DNA from: Tritrichomonas foetus
Lineage: Eukaryota > Parabasalia > Tritrichomonadida > Tritrichomonadidae
Direction of reading: 5' to 3'
DNA length: 64,000 bases
NCBI GenBank assembly: GCA_001839685.1
Contig: MLAK01001015.1
Location: 89,448-153,447 of the forward strand
The position numbers were made by a program, and so were the translations under genes. This document shows positions 19,505 through 29,387 of this stretch, piece by piece (the first letter of the stretch is position 1; each line of letters begins with the position of its first letter). Under the pieces are notes generated by a model. It searched no databases. It saw nothing but the letters and a program-made list of their open reading frames with translations, and was not told the DNA's origin.

Positions 19505-21103
19505 ATGGCGCAAAACTCACCCGAACAGCATATTCTTCCGAATAAAACCAAAGTCGATCGATTTATTATTGATATGCATATTGGACATGGCGGCTATGGC
19601 GAAATTTACTCTGTTTACGACGAAAAACAAAAAGGTCCATATGCGATGAAAGTCGAAATGAAAAACGCGAAAAAACATGGACTTATCGAAGAAGTACATT
19701 ATCTCAAAATGCTGAGGGGCTCCAGAATGTTCCCAGAATTTATCTGCAGCGGGGAAACGTCAGATTTACGCTATTTTGTAATGGAGCTTCTCGGTCCATC
19801 AATATCATTAGTTCGAAGAACTTTACCAGAGCAAAAATACACGAAATTAACAGCAACGATTCTTGCCAAAGAAATGCTCAAATGTATCGAAGAACTTCAC
19901 AGACGTGGATACGTTCACCGCGACATCAAACCAGGGAATTTTTTAATTCGGCCGGATCGAAAAATGCCAATTTGCTTGATTGATTTTGGATTATCAAGAC
20001 GATATGCTGATCGTGAAACTGGAAACCCTATTGCACCTAGAAATGATCCAGGCTTTATTGGAACCTGCTCTTTCGCCTCAGTGAATGCCCACGAAGGGAA
20101 AGAGCTCGGCCGACGAGATGATATTTTTTCATGGTTTTACACAGTCATTGAAATGGTTGAAAGGAGGCTTCCTTGGCCAGGCAGCCGAGACCGTGAAAAA
20201 ACTTATCGTACTAAGCAAACTATTCAGCCGATGCAGCTCTGTCGTTCTTTGCCAAGACAATTTGCAACAATTTATATGAAAACTCAAGGACTCACTTTTT
20301 ACGATAGGCCAGACTATCAATCCTACTATAACCTTTTAGATCGTGCAATTATGGATCTTGGCGGAGAAGGAAGACTGTTTGATTGGGAGCATTTACCAAA
20401 AGAAACACTTGATCGAATTTCTGTCATTTCCCTTGACATGGGACCACTACCAAATAACAATTCACGCAAAAGAGGAAAGAATAATAATTCAACTTCTACT
20501 TCTTCTTATACTTATTCATCATCTTCAACTGATTCAGATTCTTCTAATAGTGCAAAGAAGAAAAGAAACAAAAATTATATTAGTGATGAAAAGTTCGATA
20601 ATTACAACAATATGCACACTGGCTCACGTCCGCCAAATGAATCGCCTTTATTAAAGGATGATTTTAAGAAAGGTGGATTTAATACTATGTCAACAAATGA
20701 TATTTCAAAGCATGAAGAATCACTTCCTGAACATTTAACACCACAAGTTCATGATATTGCAGTTAACGAATCACCTAAAGCACCTATTGCTCAACATAGC
20801 GATTCAGATATCGATCAAAAAGTGAATCAAAAAGCAGAAAATAAAAATGAAAATAAAGTAATAGAAACTAAAACTAAAAATAAAGCTGACGCTAAAGAAA
20901 CGAATAAAGAAAATAAGAAATCATCGACCATAAATTCAGATTCTACATCATCTTCATCAACTTCTAATAAACCAAAGCCTAAAGAAGAGAAACCAGTCCC
21001 AATTGAGTCGCCTGATGCAATCGACAGAGAAACAGCCAAAAAGAAGAAAAAGAAAGCCAAAAAAGACCACGAACCAGGCTGTAAAGGATGCTCAATTGCA
21101 TGA
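19505..21103 (+). CDS. CK1-family protein kinase with C-terminal CaaX box (532 aa)
   Basis: The N-terminal kinase domain (about 18-300) has the Gly loop 'IGHGGYGEIY', the ATP lysine in 'YAMKVE' (Lys49), the catalytic loop 'HRDIKPGNFL' (Asp140), 'DFGLSRRY' (Asp160), and the CK1 signature region 'FASVNAHEGKELGRRDD' in place of APE. It is a Ser/Thr kinase of the CK1/TTBK group. The long tail (about 310-515) is low complexity, rich in Ser/Asn/Lys. The end is 'CKGCSIA': a polybasic run, a possible palmitoyl Cys and a CaaX box (CSIA). This predicts prenylation and plasma-membrane anchoring, as for yeast Yck kinases, which instead use C-terminal palmitoylation. The start is the first ATG; no Inr is obvious. 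Confidence 0.93.
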   Translation: MAQNSPEQHILPNKTKVDRFIIDMHIGHGGYGEIYSVYDEKQKGPYAMKVEMKNAKKHGLIEEVHYLKMLRGSRMFPEFICSGETSDLRYFVMELLGPSISLVRRTLPEQKYTKLTATILAKEMLKCIEELHRRGYVHRDIKPGNFLIRPDRKMPICLIDFGLSRRYADRETGNPIAPRNDPGFIGTCSFASVNAHEGKELGRRDDIFSWFYTVIEMVERRLPWPGSRDREKTYRTKQTIQPMQLCRSLPRQFATIYMKTQGLTFYDRPDYQSYYNLLDRAIMDLGGEGRLFDWEHLPKETLDRISVISLDMGPLPNNNSRKRGKNNNSTSTSSYTYSSSSTDSDSSNSAKKKRNKNYISDEKFDNYNNMHTGSRPPNESPLLKDDFKKGGFNTMSTNDISKHEESLPEHLTPQVHDIAVNESPKAPIAQHSDSDIDQKVNQKAENKNENKVIETKTKNKADAKETNKENKKSSTINSDSTSSSSTSNKPKPKEEKPVPIESPDAIDRETAKKKKKKAKKDHEPGCKGCSIA

Positions 21104-21449
21104 AAAGAACCATTTGTGTGTTTGTATGAATATTTGTTAGTTAGATTTCTAAAATACCTTCATTTTTATTAAACATGGAAAAAAAATTCTAGCTACTTTG
21201 ACTATTTTGTCTTTAAAATGCGAGAAATTCATAATTTTGAAGTAATAGCTTAAATTATATTTTATTTAACACATAGCTTTAATTCATGTAGAGACAATAT
21301 TTCAGCAAAACAGAATATTGCGAAAAATATTTAAATAGTATAATCTATATATCATCGATCCTGATAAGAGTTATTTTAACCCTTCTTGCCACTAATTCAT
21401 TTGGAATCAAAAGTTGTATTTTGATGATTCTCAAAAAGAAGTCATATTT
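21104..21449. other. Convergent 3' flank, no gene
   Basis: A 346-base AT-rich spacer between two convergent genes. It contains AATAAA-like and TTATT stretches on both strands and nothing coding. Confidence 0.5.
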
Positions 21450-22961
21450 TTATTGCAAAGCATTCATTTCATCATAATCTTCGAATGAAAGACAGCCAAA
21501 CGATGTGTTCAAAAACCCATTTCCAAGATTATAAATAAGATCAACATCATCATCATCATCGCTATCGTCAGGTAAATTATCTAATATGGTATTTACTTTT
21601 TCTTCAATTGTATGTATACTGCATATTTCACGAAATTCATGCATTTTATCTTCATTATAAAAAAGCTTAGATATTGAAAATAATGCTTTAATTGCAGAAT
21701 TGGCAACATGTAAATCATTGTCAAAATCAGTTAGCATATTCGAGAATATTGAAACAGGTGAAAATTCATTTATTTCAGTGAGATTTAATTCATTTAAAAA
21801 GGCAGCAAATACAATCCTTGGGTTAAAAATAACAAATTCAGAATATAACATACCAGCAGCTTTTCTAATATTTATAGTTCCATCGACACAAAGATACGTA
21901 ACACGTTCAATAAAACTGTTATATTTTTCATGATCATTTAATATAATAAAAATATGTTCATCATGACGTGCCATTAAATTGGCGAATAATTCAAGTGCAT
22001 ATGAAGATGAATCATTTATCTCTATTATTGAATTGATCATCACGTCAAATCCATTATTATCAAGTAAATATTTAAGTGAAATATTCGGTAAAATAGGACT
22101 GACACAAATAATAAATAAATTTATGTCAATGTCTGCTGAAACATTCCAAAAACTTGTTAAAGGTGGAATTAAATCGTCTGAAACATTTTCAAATAAGCTT
22201 TCTTTTTTTGATTGCTCACATTCTTCGATAAAGTAAGTTAATAGACATGTAACATTTCTGATAAGTGATTCCATGTTTATTGGATTGTTTTGCCAATTGA
22301 TCAATTGCTGATAAAACATCTGCAAAATAGATGGAAATATTTCCAGGAGCTCATCAGTAAAATCAGCAGATTCCATAAGTTTTGTATATAAATAAGCAAC
22401 AGCTTCATTATATTCAAATGAAACTCCAATAAAATTAGAAATATGTTGATAAAATGTTGGAAGGTTTGTCACATGTAAATATTTGGTTGTACTCCCTAAA
22501 AATTTAATATAAGGGAGCATAATATTTACAATATTTGGTTGAATTGGAATAGCAATTTGTGAAAATAAGTTTTCAACAAATTCAATTAATAGATTGGGCG
22601 GGGAAAAAATTTCATGATCATAATAAATATCAATAAATGTGCCAAAAACATATATTGTTTGATCATCAGAGAATTGAATTAATTTATCTAATAATGTAAG
22701 AACAAAATTTTGATCTTTGACAGAATCTGGATATTCAGGAAATTTGATTAACTGCTTAAAATATAAAAGAGACTCCAAAAAAGAATCTCTACTACATGTT
22801 TTTAATGATTCTAAGTATTTAGGTAATTCATTTATTAAGTGATAAAATTCATCGGATGAAATTTGTCCATCAATCTGAACTGACATTAAATTAGTCAATT
22901 CCATCCTGTGGCTCAATGATGCGGTAAGTTCTTCATTTTGTTTATTGCTAAGGTTAATCAT
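21450..22961 (-). CDS. ARM/HEAT-like alpha-solenoid protein (503 aa)
   Basis: The protein is nearly all helix, with the paired amphipathic helices of an ARM/HEAT solenoid through about residues 20-460. An acidic patch follows ('DDSDDDDDVDLIYNLG'), then a short conserved-looking end. It resembles the gene at 27458-28978 in length and layout, so the two are probably members of one family. I see no enzyme motif and assign no name; a scaffold or regulatory role is typical for such solenoids. It is divergent from the INTS9-like gene, the two ATGs being 127 bases apart. 'TTTTCATGATAAATG' places an Inr-like TCAT just before its start. Confidence 0.75.
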   Translation of the reverse strand: MINLSNKQNEELTASLSHRMELTNLMSVQIDGQISSDEFYHLINELPKYLESLKTCSRDSFLESLLYFKQLIKFPEYPDSVKDQNFVLTLLDKLIQFSDDQTIYVFGTFIDIYYDHEIFSPPNLLIEFVENLFSQIAIPIQPNIVNIMLPYIKFLGSTTKYLHVTNLPTFYQHISNFIGVSFEYNEAVAYLYTKLMESADFTDELLEIFPSILQMFYQQLINWQNNPINMESLIRNVTCLLTYFIEECEQSKKESLFENVSDDLIPPLTSFWNVSADIDINLFIICVSPILPNISLKYLLDNNGFDVMINSIIEINDSSSYALELFANLMARHDEHIFIILNDHEKYNSFIERVTYLCVDGTINIRKAAGMLYSEFVIFNPRIVFAAFLNELNLTEINEFSPVSIFSNMLTDFDNDLHVANSAIKALFSISKLFYNEDKMHEFREICSIHTIEEKVNTILDNLPDDSDDDDDVDLIYNLGNGFLNTSFGCLSFEDYDEMNALQ

Positions 22962-23088
22962 TTATCATGAAAATTCCAATGTTTACGTTTAATATTACAA
23001 ATCAACAGAAAAAGTCGACATTTTCAAAAAACTTTTTCCTAGCTTAAATGTTCTGATAAACGTTCTCCATCAAAATTTATCAATATCA
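22962..23088. promoter_or_regulatory. Shared bidirectional promoter region
   Basis: 127 bases separate two divergent ATGs. The minus side has TCATGA eight bases before its ATG. The plus side has TATCAATATCA directly before its ATG. The two genes probably share this interval. Confidence 0.4.
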
Positions 23089-24576
23089 ATGTCTTCATTC
23101 ATCACAACATCGAATGGCTTTTCAACAATAATCTCGCTTTTAGACGTCAAAATTCTCGTTATCACAGAAAACTTTCCAGATCCAATGATAATGACGAAAG
23201 AATGGTTCCATAATAAAATCAGCGAAGAGAAACTCGAAACAATTTCAATTGTTCTTCTCAGTGACCCACGATCGTTTTATTTCAGTGAGTTACTTTTGCA
23301 GACCCCCTCTTTTTCCGGAATTATTTTATGCACAGATGCCGTCTATCGATTAGGCCGTTGCTTCATCAAAGAAATTCAAATTCTTACTGCAAATAATTAC
23401 CAAATCCTCCCAGTTGACCTCACAATCACTCCCCTTGCTTTTTACCAGCCATATTCGTTCGGCGAAATTAGCATCATTCCATATCCAAACGGAACTGGGC
23501 TGGGAAATTGCAATTGGCTTATAACAAAAGGAAATGATCCTGAATTGGTCTCATTTAGTGCATTTATCGTAACTGGATTATGCACAAATCCGATTGTTTA
23601 CACTCCACCCACGACTCCCTCATTTCTTGATGTGATTTGTTTTCTTCCATCTTCTGCCTCCACTAGCGATTGTAATGAACAATTGGAAAAGATATCACGT
23701 GAGATTTCCGAGAAATTGAAAGACAAGAAGAAAATTGTTATTCCTTCATTTATTGATGACTCACTCTACACAATCTTATATTTTTTGCGATACAAAAAGT
23801 CATTTTCGAATCATTTCCATATTTTTTCGTTTGTTTTTCAACGACTTATGGAAGTTTTGTATTCTATGCCAAATCACACCGAGCTTGCTGAAATCAATGA
23901 AATATTCAACATGGAATTAAAGAAAGAAACTCATATGGAATACTCATCAATTTACTTTGCACCATATCCAACAGAAAAATTTGGTCAAATTATTGATATT
24001 CGCCAGTTTCATAATGATTCACAAACATTCTTTTATCCAATTTTCAATGGAACTGATGGCTTGACGATGAATTCTAACTGGCCTAAACCGCTTCACTTTT
24101 TCGACCAAATAAAAGAAATTAACAATAAATTGATGATTTTTGCTCCACCAGCTGACTATTTAAATAAAGAAAATTACAATCCAGACATGGAGTATACAAA
24201 AGATTGTGCATTAAATAATGACTTATATAAATGGATGGAATTTTCTGATCATGGATTCTTCAATCAAAAAGTGGGTAATTTAATAACAGTAGGTGGTGAA
24301 ATTGAAGGTGAAAGAATTATCATTCAAAATACTCATCAGCAGACAGTTCTCGGGACAACAACAATCAACGACTTTGGTATGAAACTAATCGAACTTGGTG
24401 CATCCGATTTAAAGAGGGAAGGAAACTCTATCACATGCAACTTCCCATTCATTCCAGGAGATAATGAAGTCACAATCGATTTCGATGGCGAAGATATAAC
24501 TATAACTACTGGATCTGTTCTTATTGAAAATGCTTTGTTTGGAATGATACATTTGGATGAATCCACCGCGCACTAA
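23089..24576 (+). CDS. Integrator subunit 9-like beta-CASP pseudoenzyme (495 aa)
   Basis: The sequence follows the metallo-beta-lactamase/beta-CASP fold of INTS9 and CPSF100. Segments such as 'FSGIILCTDAVYRLGRCF' and 'ISIIPYPNGTGLGNCNWLI' correspond to the INTS9 stretches holding the 'T/E..QIGR' helix and the 'GxxLGSxNW' strand. The zinc-binding HxHxDH motif is absent, as expected for the inactive partner subunit. In other eukaryotes INTS9 pairs with INTS11 to cleave nascent snRNA and other transcripts. The protein is about 100-150 residues shorter than animal INTS9, and the C-terminus ends in a beta-rich domain ('DNEVTIDFDGEDITITTG'). CPSF100 is the main alternative. Confidence 0.65.
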   Translation: MSSFITTSNGFSTIISLLDVKILVITENFPDPMIMTKEWFHNKISEEKLETISIVLLSDPRSFYFSELLLQTPSFSGIILCTDAVYRLGRCFIKEIQILTANNYQILPVDLTITPLAFYQPYSFGEISIIPYPNGTGLGNCNWLITKGNDPELVSFSAFIVTGLCTNPIVYTPPTTPSFLDVICFLPSSASTSDCNEQLEKISREISEKLKDKKKIVIPSFIDDSLYTILYFLRYKKSFSNHFHIFSFVFQRLMEVLYSMPNHTELAEINEIFNMELKKETHMEYSSIYFAPYPTEKFGQIIDIRQFHNDSQTFFYPIFNGTDGLTMNSNWPKPLHFFDQIKEINNKLMIFAPPADYLNKENYNPDMEYTKDCALNNDLYKWMEFSDHGFFNQKVGNLITVGGEIEGERIIIQNTHQQTVLGTTTINDFGMKLIELGASDLKREGNSITCNFPFIPGDNEVTIDFDGEDITITTGSVLIENALFGMIHLDESTAH

Positions 24577-25088
24577 CATTTTGGCATATTTTATTATTAT
24601 TGTGTTTTAATAAATCTATAAATTATCTATAAATTATTTCATTTATTTATTTATTTTTTTTAGAATCACTCATGAAATATGATTGTCAATATCACACAAT
24701 CATGTAGAAGCTAGATATGGCAAGTTTATCGACTTTCTTTATATATCATATCGAATAAATAAAGATGTGATTTATAACAAGAATAAAAAAATCATTGATT
24801 CATATTCGATACTGCCGAGATGAAGGAATGAATGTTAAAAAAAATGATAAGTTAGGAATTAATAGGAAAAACATTAATTTAATATCAAAATTCGCGAAGA
24901 CAAAAGGTGATTGGACAATCAGGAAATACCTCAAGAAGGTTCCGCATTTTTTTATTTTTTTGAGATGAATTTTTTTTTTTTTTTTTTTTTCCTCCTTACT
25001 TTCTTTTTTCTTTTCAACTTTCACCATCCTACTTCCATTTTTCATTCATTTCTTGTTTCTTTCTTTTCTTACTCTTTGCTTATCATTT
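24577..25088. other. Convergent 3' flank with poly-T tract
   Basis: A 512-base spacer between convergent genes. It includes a run of about 22 T at 24969-24990, which produces low-complexity frames on both strands. No gene. Confidence 0.6.
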
Positions 25089-26483
25089 TTATTCATCGTC
25101 ATCTTCTTCGTATGAGTATTCCGATGTCGTTGAGTCATCCTCTTCATCTTCTTCATAATCATATTCGTATTCATATGAACTATCTGAATCATCTTTCGAT
25201 GATGGAAGTGGTCCACCATAGTATTTGTCTTGTGTTTCTGTGTATTGTTTATAAAAACCTGTGATGAATACTTTCCATTCTTCAATTTCTTCTTTCTTTG
25301 ATGACTTGTCAACCATACCAACAATCTGCATAATTTGTCCCCAATAAACGGCATTTATTTGATGATATTCTTTAGCTTTTTCGGGAATTATTTTTTGCAT
25401 TTCAGTTTTTGCAATAATGTCAGTTTTGTCATATAATTTCTGGAAAAGATGAAGGAAGTCATTATGTAAAAATGACTGTGTTTGTTGATCAAAAATGAGT
25501 TTGAATAAAGTTACAGCAAGGTCGAGAATGGATTCTGGAATATTTTGGATTCTTGGCATCAATGCCAAAATTAAACGTGTGAGTGAAGATTTTGAACTAG
25601 TATATGGTCCTTCCTTACATATAAAAGTGACAAAATCAGGAACTTTTTCAATTAAATGATTGGTAACTTCAGAAAATATTTTTGAATCAACTTTTCCACT
25701 GTCTTGAAGGAGAACGAGCTGCTTGAGAAGTTCGAAGGCACGAGTTGCGACTTTGTTTGATGGGTTATTCAGATGAGTCAGAAGCTTGTCTGAGCAATCA
25801 ATATTCGCTAATATTTTGGCAAGAGCTGGCGCTGTCATAACGAAATCGGTAAGAATTTCGAGAACTCGCGTGTTATGCAATTCGTTGTCATTCATTGAGT
25901 TGAGCAAAATTAACGGCGCTTTGCAATTATCTAAAAATTGATTGACTGATGGATAGCAGTTTGTCGCAATGTCCTTAAGCAGGAGGAAAATTGGCATAAA
26001 ATTGATATATTTGACCAGATTGTAAACGAATTCTTGTTTCTCTGGAAAATTGATAAACATGAAGCCGCTCGATTTTTCAAGACAGTTCTTGAAAATACGA
26101 TAGAATACGACCATATTGTTGTACTCTATATTTTCTGATTTGAGGAAATGCGATAATCTGGTCAGGAACGTTTTATTGGTTGATATCTGGTTCGTGAAAA
26201 TCGGAGCGTCATTACTCAGGCAGAACATCGCAGCACCTTGTAAATTAATGTCAGGTACTTCTGTCGTGCCCAAAGCGATATCTGTAACTTCCAGGAGATG
26301 AGACGATAAATAAGTTAGCAATGTCGGGTGATTACGTTTAAAAGCTGCTCGTAATTGATCACTCTTTAAGACATCTAGGAGTGATGCACTTTTGTCCTTG
26401 AGAATTTGATCGAGTGCCTCAAACGAGGCCATTGGACCCATGCCCCACGTCATTGGTGAAATATGTTTATGAAAAAGTTTCAC
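25089..26483 (-). CDS. SAPS-domain PP6-type phosphatase regulatory subunit (464 aa)
   Basis: The N-terminal two thirds follow the SAPS (SIT4-associated) family. They open with a short segment 'ALDQILKDKSASLLDVLKSD' corresponding to the conserved 'lLdkedvTLeelLdE' opening, followed by 'TLLTYLSSH', 'AAMFCLSND' and successive HEAT-like helices. Such proteins hold the PP6/Sit4 catalytic subunit and direct it to substrates. The C-terminus is a long acidic Glu/Asp/Tyr/Ser tail (about 425-464). The protein is shorter than yeast Sap or human PPP6R proteins. The start is an ATG with a TCATAT Inr-like motif about 26 bases upstream. Recognition is by eye; a generic HEAT protein is the alternative. Confidence 0.72.
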   Translation of the reverse strand: MKLFHKHISPMTWGMGPMASFEALDQILKDKSASLLDVLKSDQLRAAFKRNHPTLLTYLSSHLLEVTDIALGTTEVPDINLQGAAMFCLSNDAPIFTNQISTNKTFLTRLSHFLKSENIEYNNMVVFYRIFKNCLEKSSGFMFINFPEKQEFVYNLVKYINFMPIFLLLKDIATNCYPSVNQFLDNCKAPLILLNSMNDNELHNTRVLEILTDFVMTAPALAKILANIDCSDKLLTHLNNPSNKVATRAFELLKQLVLLQDSGKVDSKIFSEVTNHLIEKVPDFVTFICKEGPYTSSKSSLTRLILALMPRIQNIPESILDLAVTLFKLIFDQQTQSFLHNDFLHLFQKLYDKTDIIAKTEMQKIIPEKAKEYHQINAVYWGQIMQIVGMVDKSSKKEEIEEWKVFITGFYKQYTETQDKYYGGPLPSSKDDSDSSYEYEYDYEEDEEDDSTTSEYSYEEDDDE

Positions 26484-27457
26484 ATTTAAAAAAAATCTAA
26501 TATCAATATGAGAGTGTCAAAATTGGATGATCATTCAAAAAGTTTGATGTTCCAAAAAACTTTGATCATGTTTTCTCCTTTCTGTTGATTTTTTTAGGAG
26601 TTTAAATAGGGTATTACTTTATAGTGTCTAGAGTAAACAACTATATGAAAATAAAAATGGGTATTCATGGAGCAAATTATGAGAAAATGACATTTTTTTT
26701 TATATCGTTTTGATGTTGTTTATTTCTCCGATTGAAATTGTGAAAAATTTCTTCGAATAAATTTGAAAGGAGAATTGAAATGTGAATGACAAAAACCAGC
26801 GAAAACATACGAAAATAAAACTAAATGCCAACTATATTCTTAATGAAAATGAAATAAGGAAGTACAATATCACATAGACCTGAATAAAATTCATATTTTC
26901 AAAGATATAATAATCCATCGGAAATATCACTTGATGTCTGTAATACTCAGTAGAATTAAATTATAATATACTATTTTCTTAAACCAAATAATCAAAAGAA
27001 AAATTGTTTGATGAATTATCTATTAAGATATCAATGAAACTTCTTTCGGCTTTTTATCACGATAGGCTATCAATTTTTGTCACATTTCTATAAACTATTG
27101 AATTAACTGTATAAAATCAATATATATTTTAAATCACATGTCAATTTTTATCTCAGAAACTCCAAAATAAATTCACGAACTCATCGAAATAAAAGAATTA
27201 TATTTTCATATAACCTATGTATGTTAGTAACTGTTAACCTATGTTTGAGCAATAAGATTGATAAATAATGTTTTTACTCCAAATGAGAAAAAAAAAAGAT
27301 ATTTTTCTAATGGAAGAATTATTAAGTAATAATTCTTTCGTATTCAAAAAAAGAAAAAAATATGTTATGTAATTTACATAACGTAAATTATATAAATAAT
27401 ATCACACAATATAAAAGTCATTAAATCAAAATTTTTTATAAAACAAAACATAATATA
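26484..27457. other. Intergenic, no gene seen
   Basis: 974 AT-rich bases between two co-oriented minus-strand genes. A short inverted repeat around 27361-27395 (TTATGTAATTTACATAA-like) is probably due to composition. No coding signal. Confidence 0.5.
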
Positions 27458-28978
27458 CTACATCATTGTGAAAAAGTTAAGCATTTTGGTAGAAATATCT
27501 GATGCTAATTCACATATTTCTGGGTTTTCTGAGTTCATTAATTCATCAATTTCATTTCGAATTTCTGAATCATAAATTTTTTCTTCAAACATTTGACGCA
27601 AGTCTCTTTTATAAGGGTTATTTAAAATATTGCAAATTACTTGAAGCATTTGAAGAACTTGAATTGTTAAATCATCTTGACCGATTTGCAGCATATCACA
27701 AATGCTGACAAAAATATCGGTTTTTTGGTTGTTTTTTTCTTCGTCCTCACATTCAAAATCGTCGTAAAAATTATCTTTTTTAAGTAAATCTCGAATAAAA
27801 AGTTTTGAACAACCATTTGTAATTATACTAATCATAAGCTTGACAGCTAGTTTCTTTTCCAAGAATTGGCCTTTCCCTAAAATAGAGCTAATAAATGAAA
27901 TTAAAGTACTTGTTTGATAAAGTTTGAAAAGTTCGTCTGAGAGTTTGGGAATAAATGAATTTAACAGTTTTAAAGCTGGAATTACCAATTCAGAATTATC
28001 TGAATCAATGCATTGTACAACTGTTTCAAAATCAAAAGAAAAGTGCTTAGAAATTATATATTTTAAATCATTTTTCTTCTCGAGCTTCGAAATTAGAATT
28101 CGCAAGAAATCTATTCTTAACTTTTTTAATAAATCAGAGTCGTTTTCAGGGCATGCAAGTAAAACATCTAGAAAACCCATTTTATCAAGTGGATTGAATA
28201 TGTCTATTTGATTGTTTGCATTTTTAATCATTTTTTTACAAATTCGATACAATGCAGCCAAACAATTTGGTTCTTCAGTGACAATTGGTAAATGTTGCAA
28301 TATGATGTGATATTGACCAACAACTTTATTTTGAAACGGATTCTTTGAATAAACGACTTGATGAATAAAATGAAGAAGATAAATTGGTGATTCCATAATT
28401 CTTAAAATTTTGGATACAAAATACTCATAATTTTCGAATATTGTCAGAAATGTACTTTCATACTGATCCTGATAAATAAATAAGTGAATTAAACATAAAA
28501 TCATCTGTCTAACTTTTTGGCCTTCATAAGAAAAGAACCTCAAGCATATTGGTGTGAAAAATTCATTTTCTGAGAATATTTGGCCCATTTGAGGAAATGG
28601 CAAAATCACAAAAATATGTGGAATGAATATTTCTATTAAAACGGGTTCATCAATTTGAAAAGCTTCATAAATCATTCGATCAAATTGAGTTTCTTTATAA
28701 AAATGAATGATTGATGATAGATCGACATTTTTTGTTGTAATTAACTCTTCATGCTTTGTAAAAAACGAGTTTATTTGAGAGACAGTTTCTGACAAATTAA
28801 TTTGGTCGTGCTGGTGGAAAAATTCGACTGCTGTAGTGAATAATTTTTGTAATTCTGGAAAATAGCTTGACATTTCTGTATCTTCGAAAGCAGTTTGTTC
28901 GAGATTATCGTTTCTACTTTGCAGTGTGGAAAAAAGTCGATTATCAAGTTGAGTAATTCCTTTGTAGTCGGCAATCAT
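27458..28978 (-). CDS. ARM/HEAT-like alpha-solenoid protein (506 aa)
   Basis: All-helical with repeated hydrophobic helix pairs throughout. It closely resembles the 503-aa gene at 21450-22961 in length and in the late segment 'VLQMLQVICNILNNPYKRDL...EEKI', comparable to 'AIKALFSISKLFYNEDKMHEF...EEKV' there. The two may be paralogues from a trichomonad-specific solenoid family. An acidic insert ('FECEDEEKNNQK', about 405-418) interrupts the repeats. There is no catalytic motif and no membrane segment. Function unknown. Confidence 0.75.
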   Translation of the reverse strand: MIADYKGITQLDNRLFSTLQSRNDNLEQTAFEDTEMSSYFPELQKLFTTAVEFFHQHDQINLSETVSQINSFFTKHEELITTKNVDLSSIIHFYKETQFDRMIYEAFQIDEPVLIEIFIPHIFVILPFPQMGQIFSENEFFTPICLRFFSYEGQKVRQMILCLIHLFIYQDQYESTFLTIFENYEYFVSKILRIMESPIYLLHFIHQVVYSKNPFQNKVVGQYHIILQHLPIVTEEPNCLAALYRICKKMIKNANNQIDIFNPLDKMGFLDVLLACPENDSDLLKKLRIDFLRILISKLEKKNDLKYIISKHFSFDFETVVQCIDSDNSELVIPALKLLNSFIPKLSDELFKLYQTSTLISFISSILGKGQFLEKKLAVKLMISIITNGCSKLFIRDLLKKDNFYDDFECEDEEKNNQKTDIFVSICDMLQIGQDDLTIQVLQMLQVICNILNNPYKRDLRQMFEEKIYDSEIRNEIDELMNSENPEICELASDISTKMLNFFTMM

Positions 28979-29387
28979 TTGAATAACTCTAATTCAACAC
29001 CCTTTGAATTTGAACAAATTGAATATATTCGACCAGATTTTAGTATTGAATTAAATTTCATGTAATATGGTTATATTATCAAAATCATTTCTTCATGAAA
29101 AATAGAAACTAAGCATCTATTAAAAAGAAACAAATCAAATCAACAACATGAAGTTGTTAATTTATGTTCATAATAATAGAAATATATTGAGTAAACTCTT
29201 AATTACAATGAGTGAAATTTTTTGTAGAAAAGGAGCTTTCCTTTAAAATTATTTAGAATTCACTATCATTAGTTTTGTATTTAGTATAATTTAATAGGGA
29301 AATTATGGAAAGCAAAAATAAATTGATTGATAATTGATGAAGATAAATAAAATATTTAGTAATACGCCTAATTTTGTATTGCCTTTT
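28979..29387. other. Intergenic, no gene seen
   Basis: 409 AT-rich bases between two minus-strand genes. Nothing supported. Confidence 0.5.

Noticed and set aside
24911..25264. Plus-strand frame through the poly-T tract
   Set aside because: A Phe-rich translation of a homopolymer and of the antisense of the SAPS acidic tail; not a gene.
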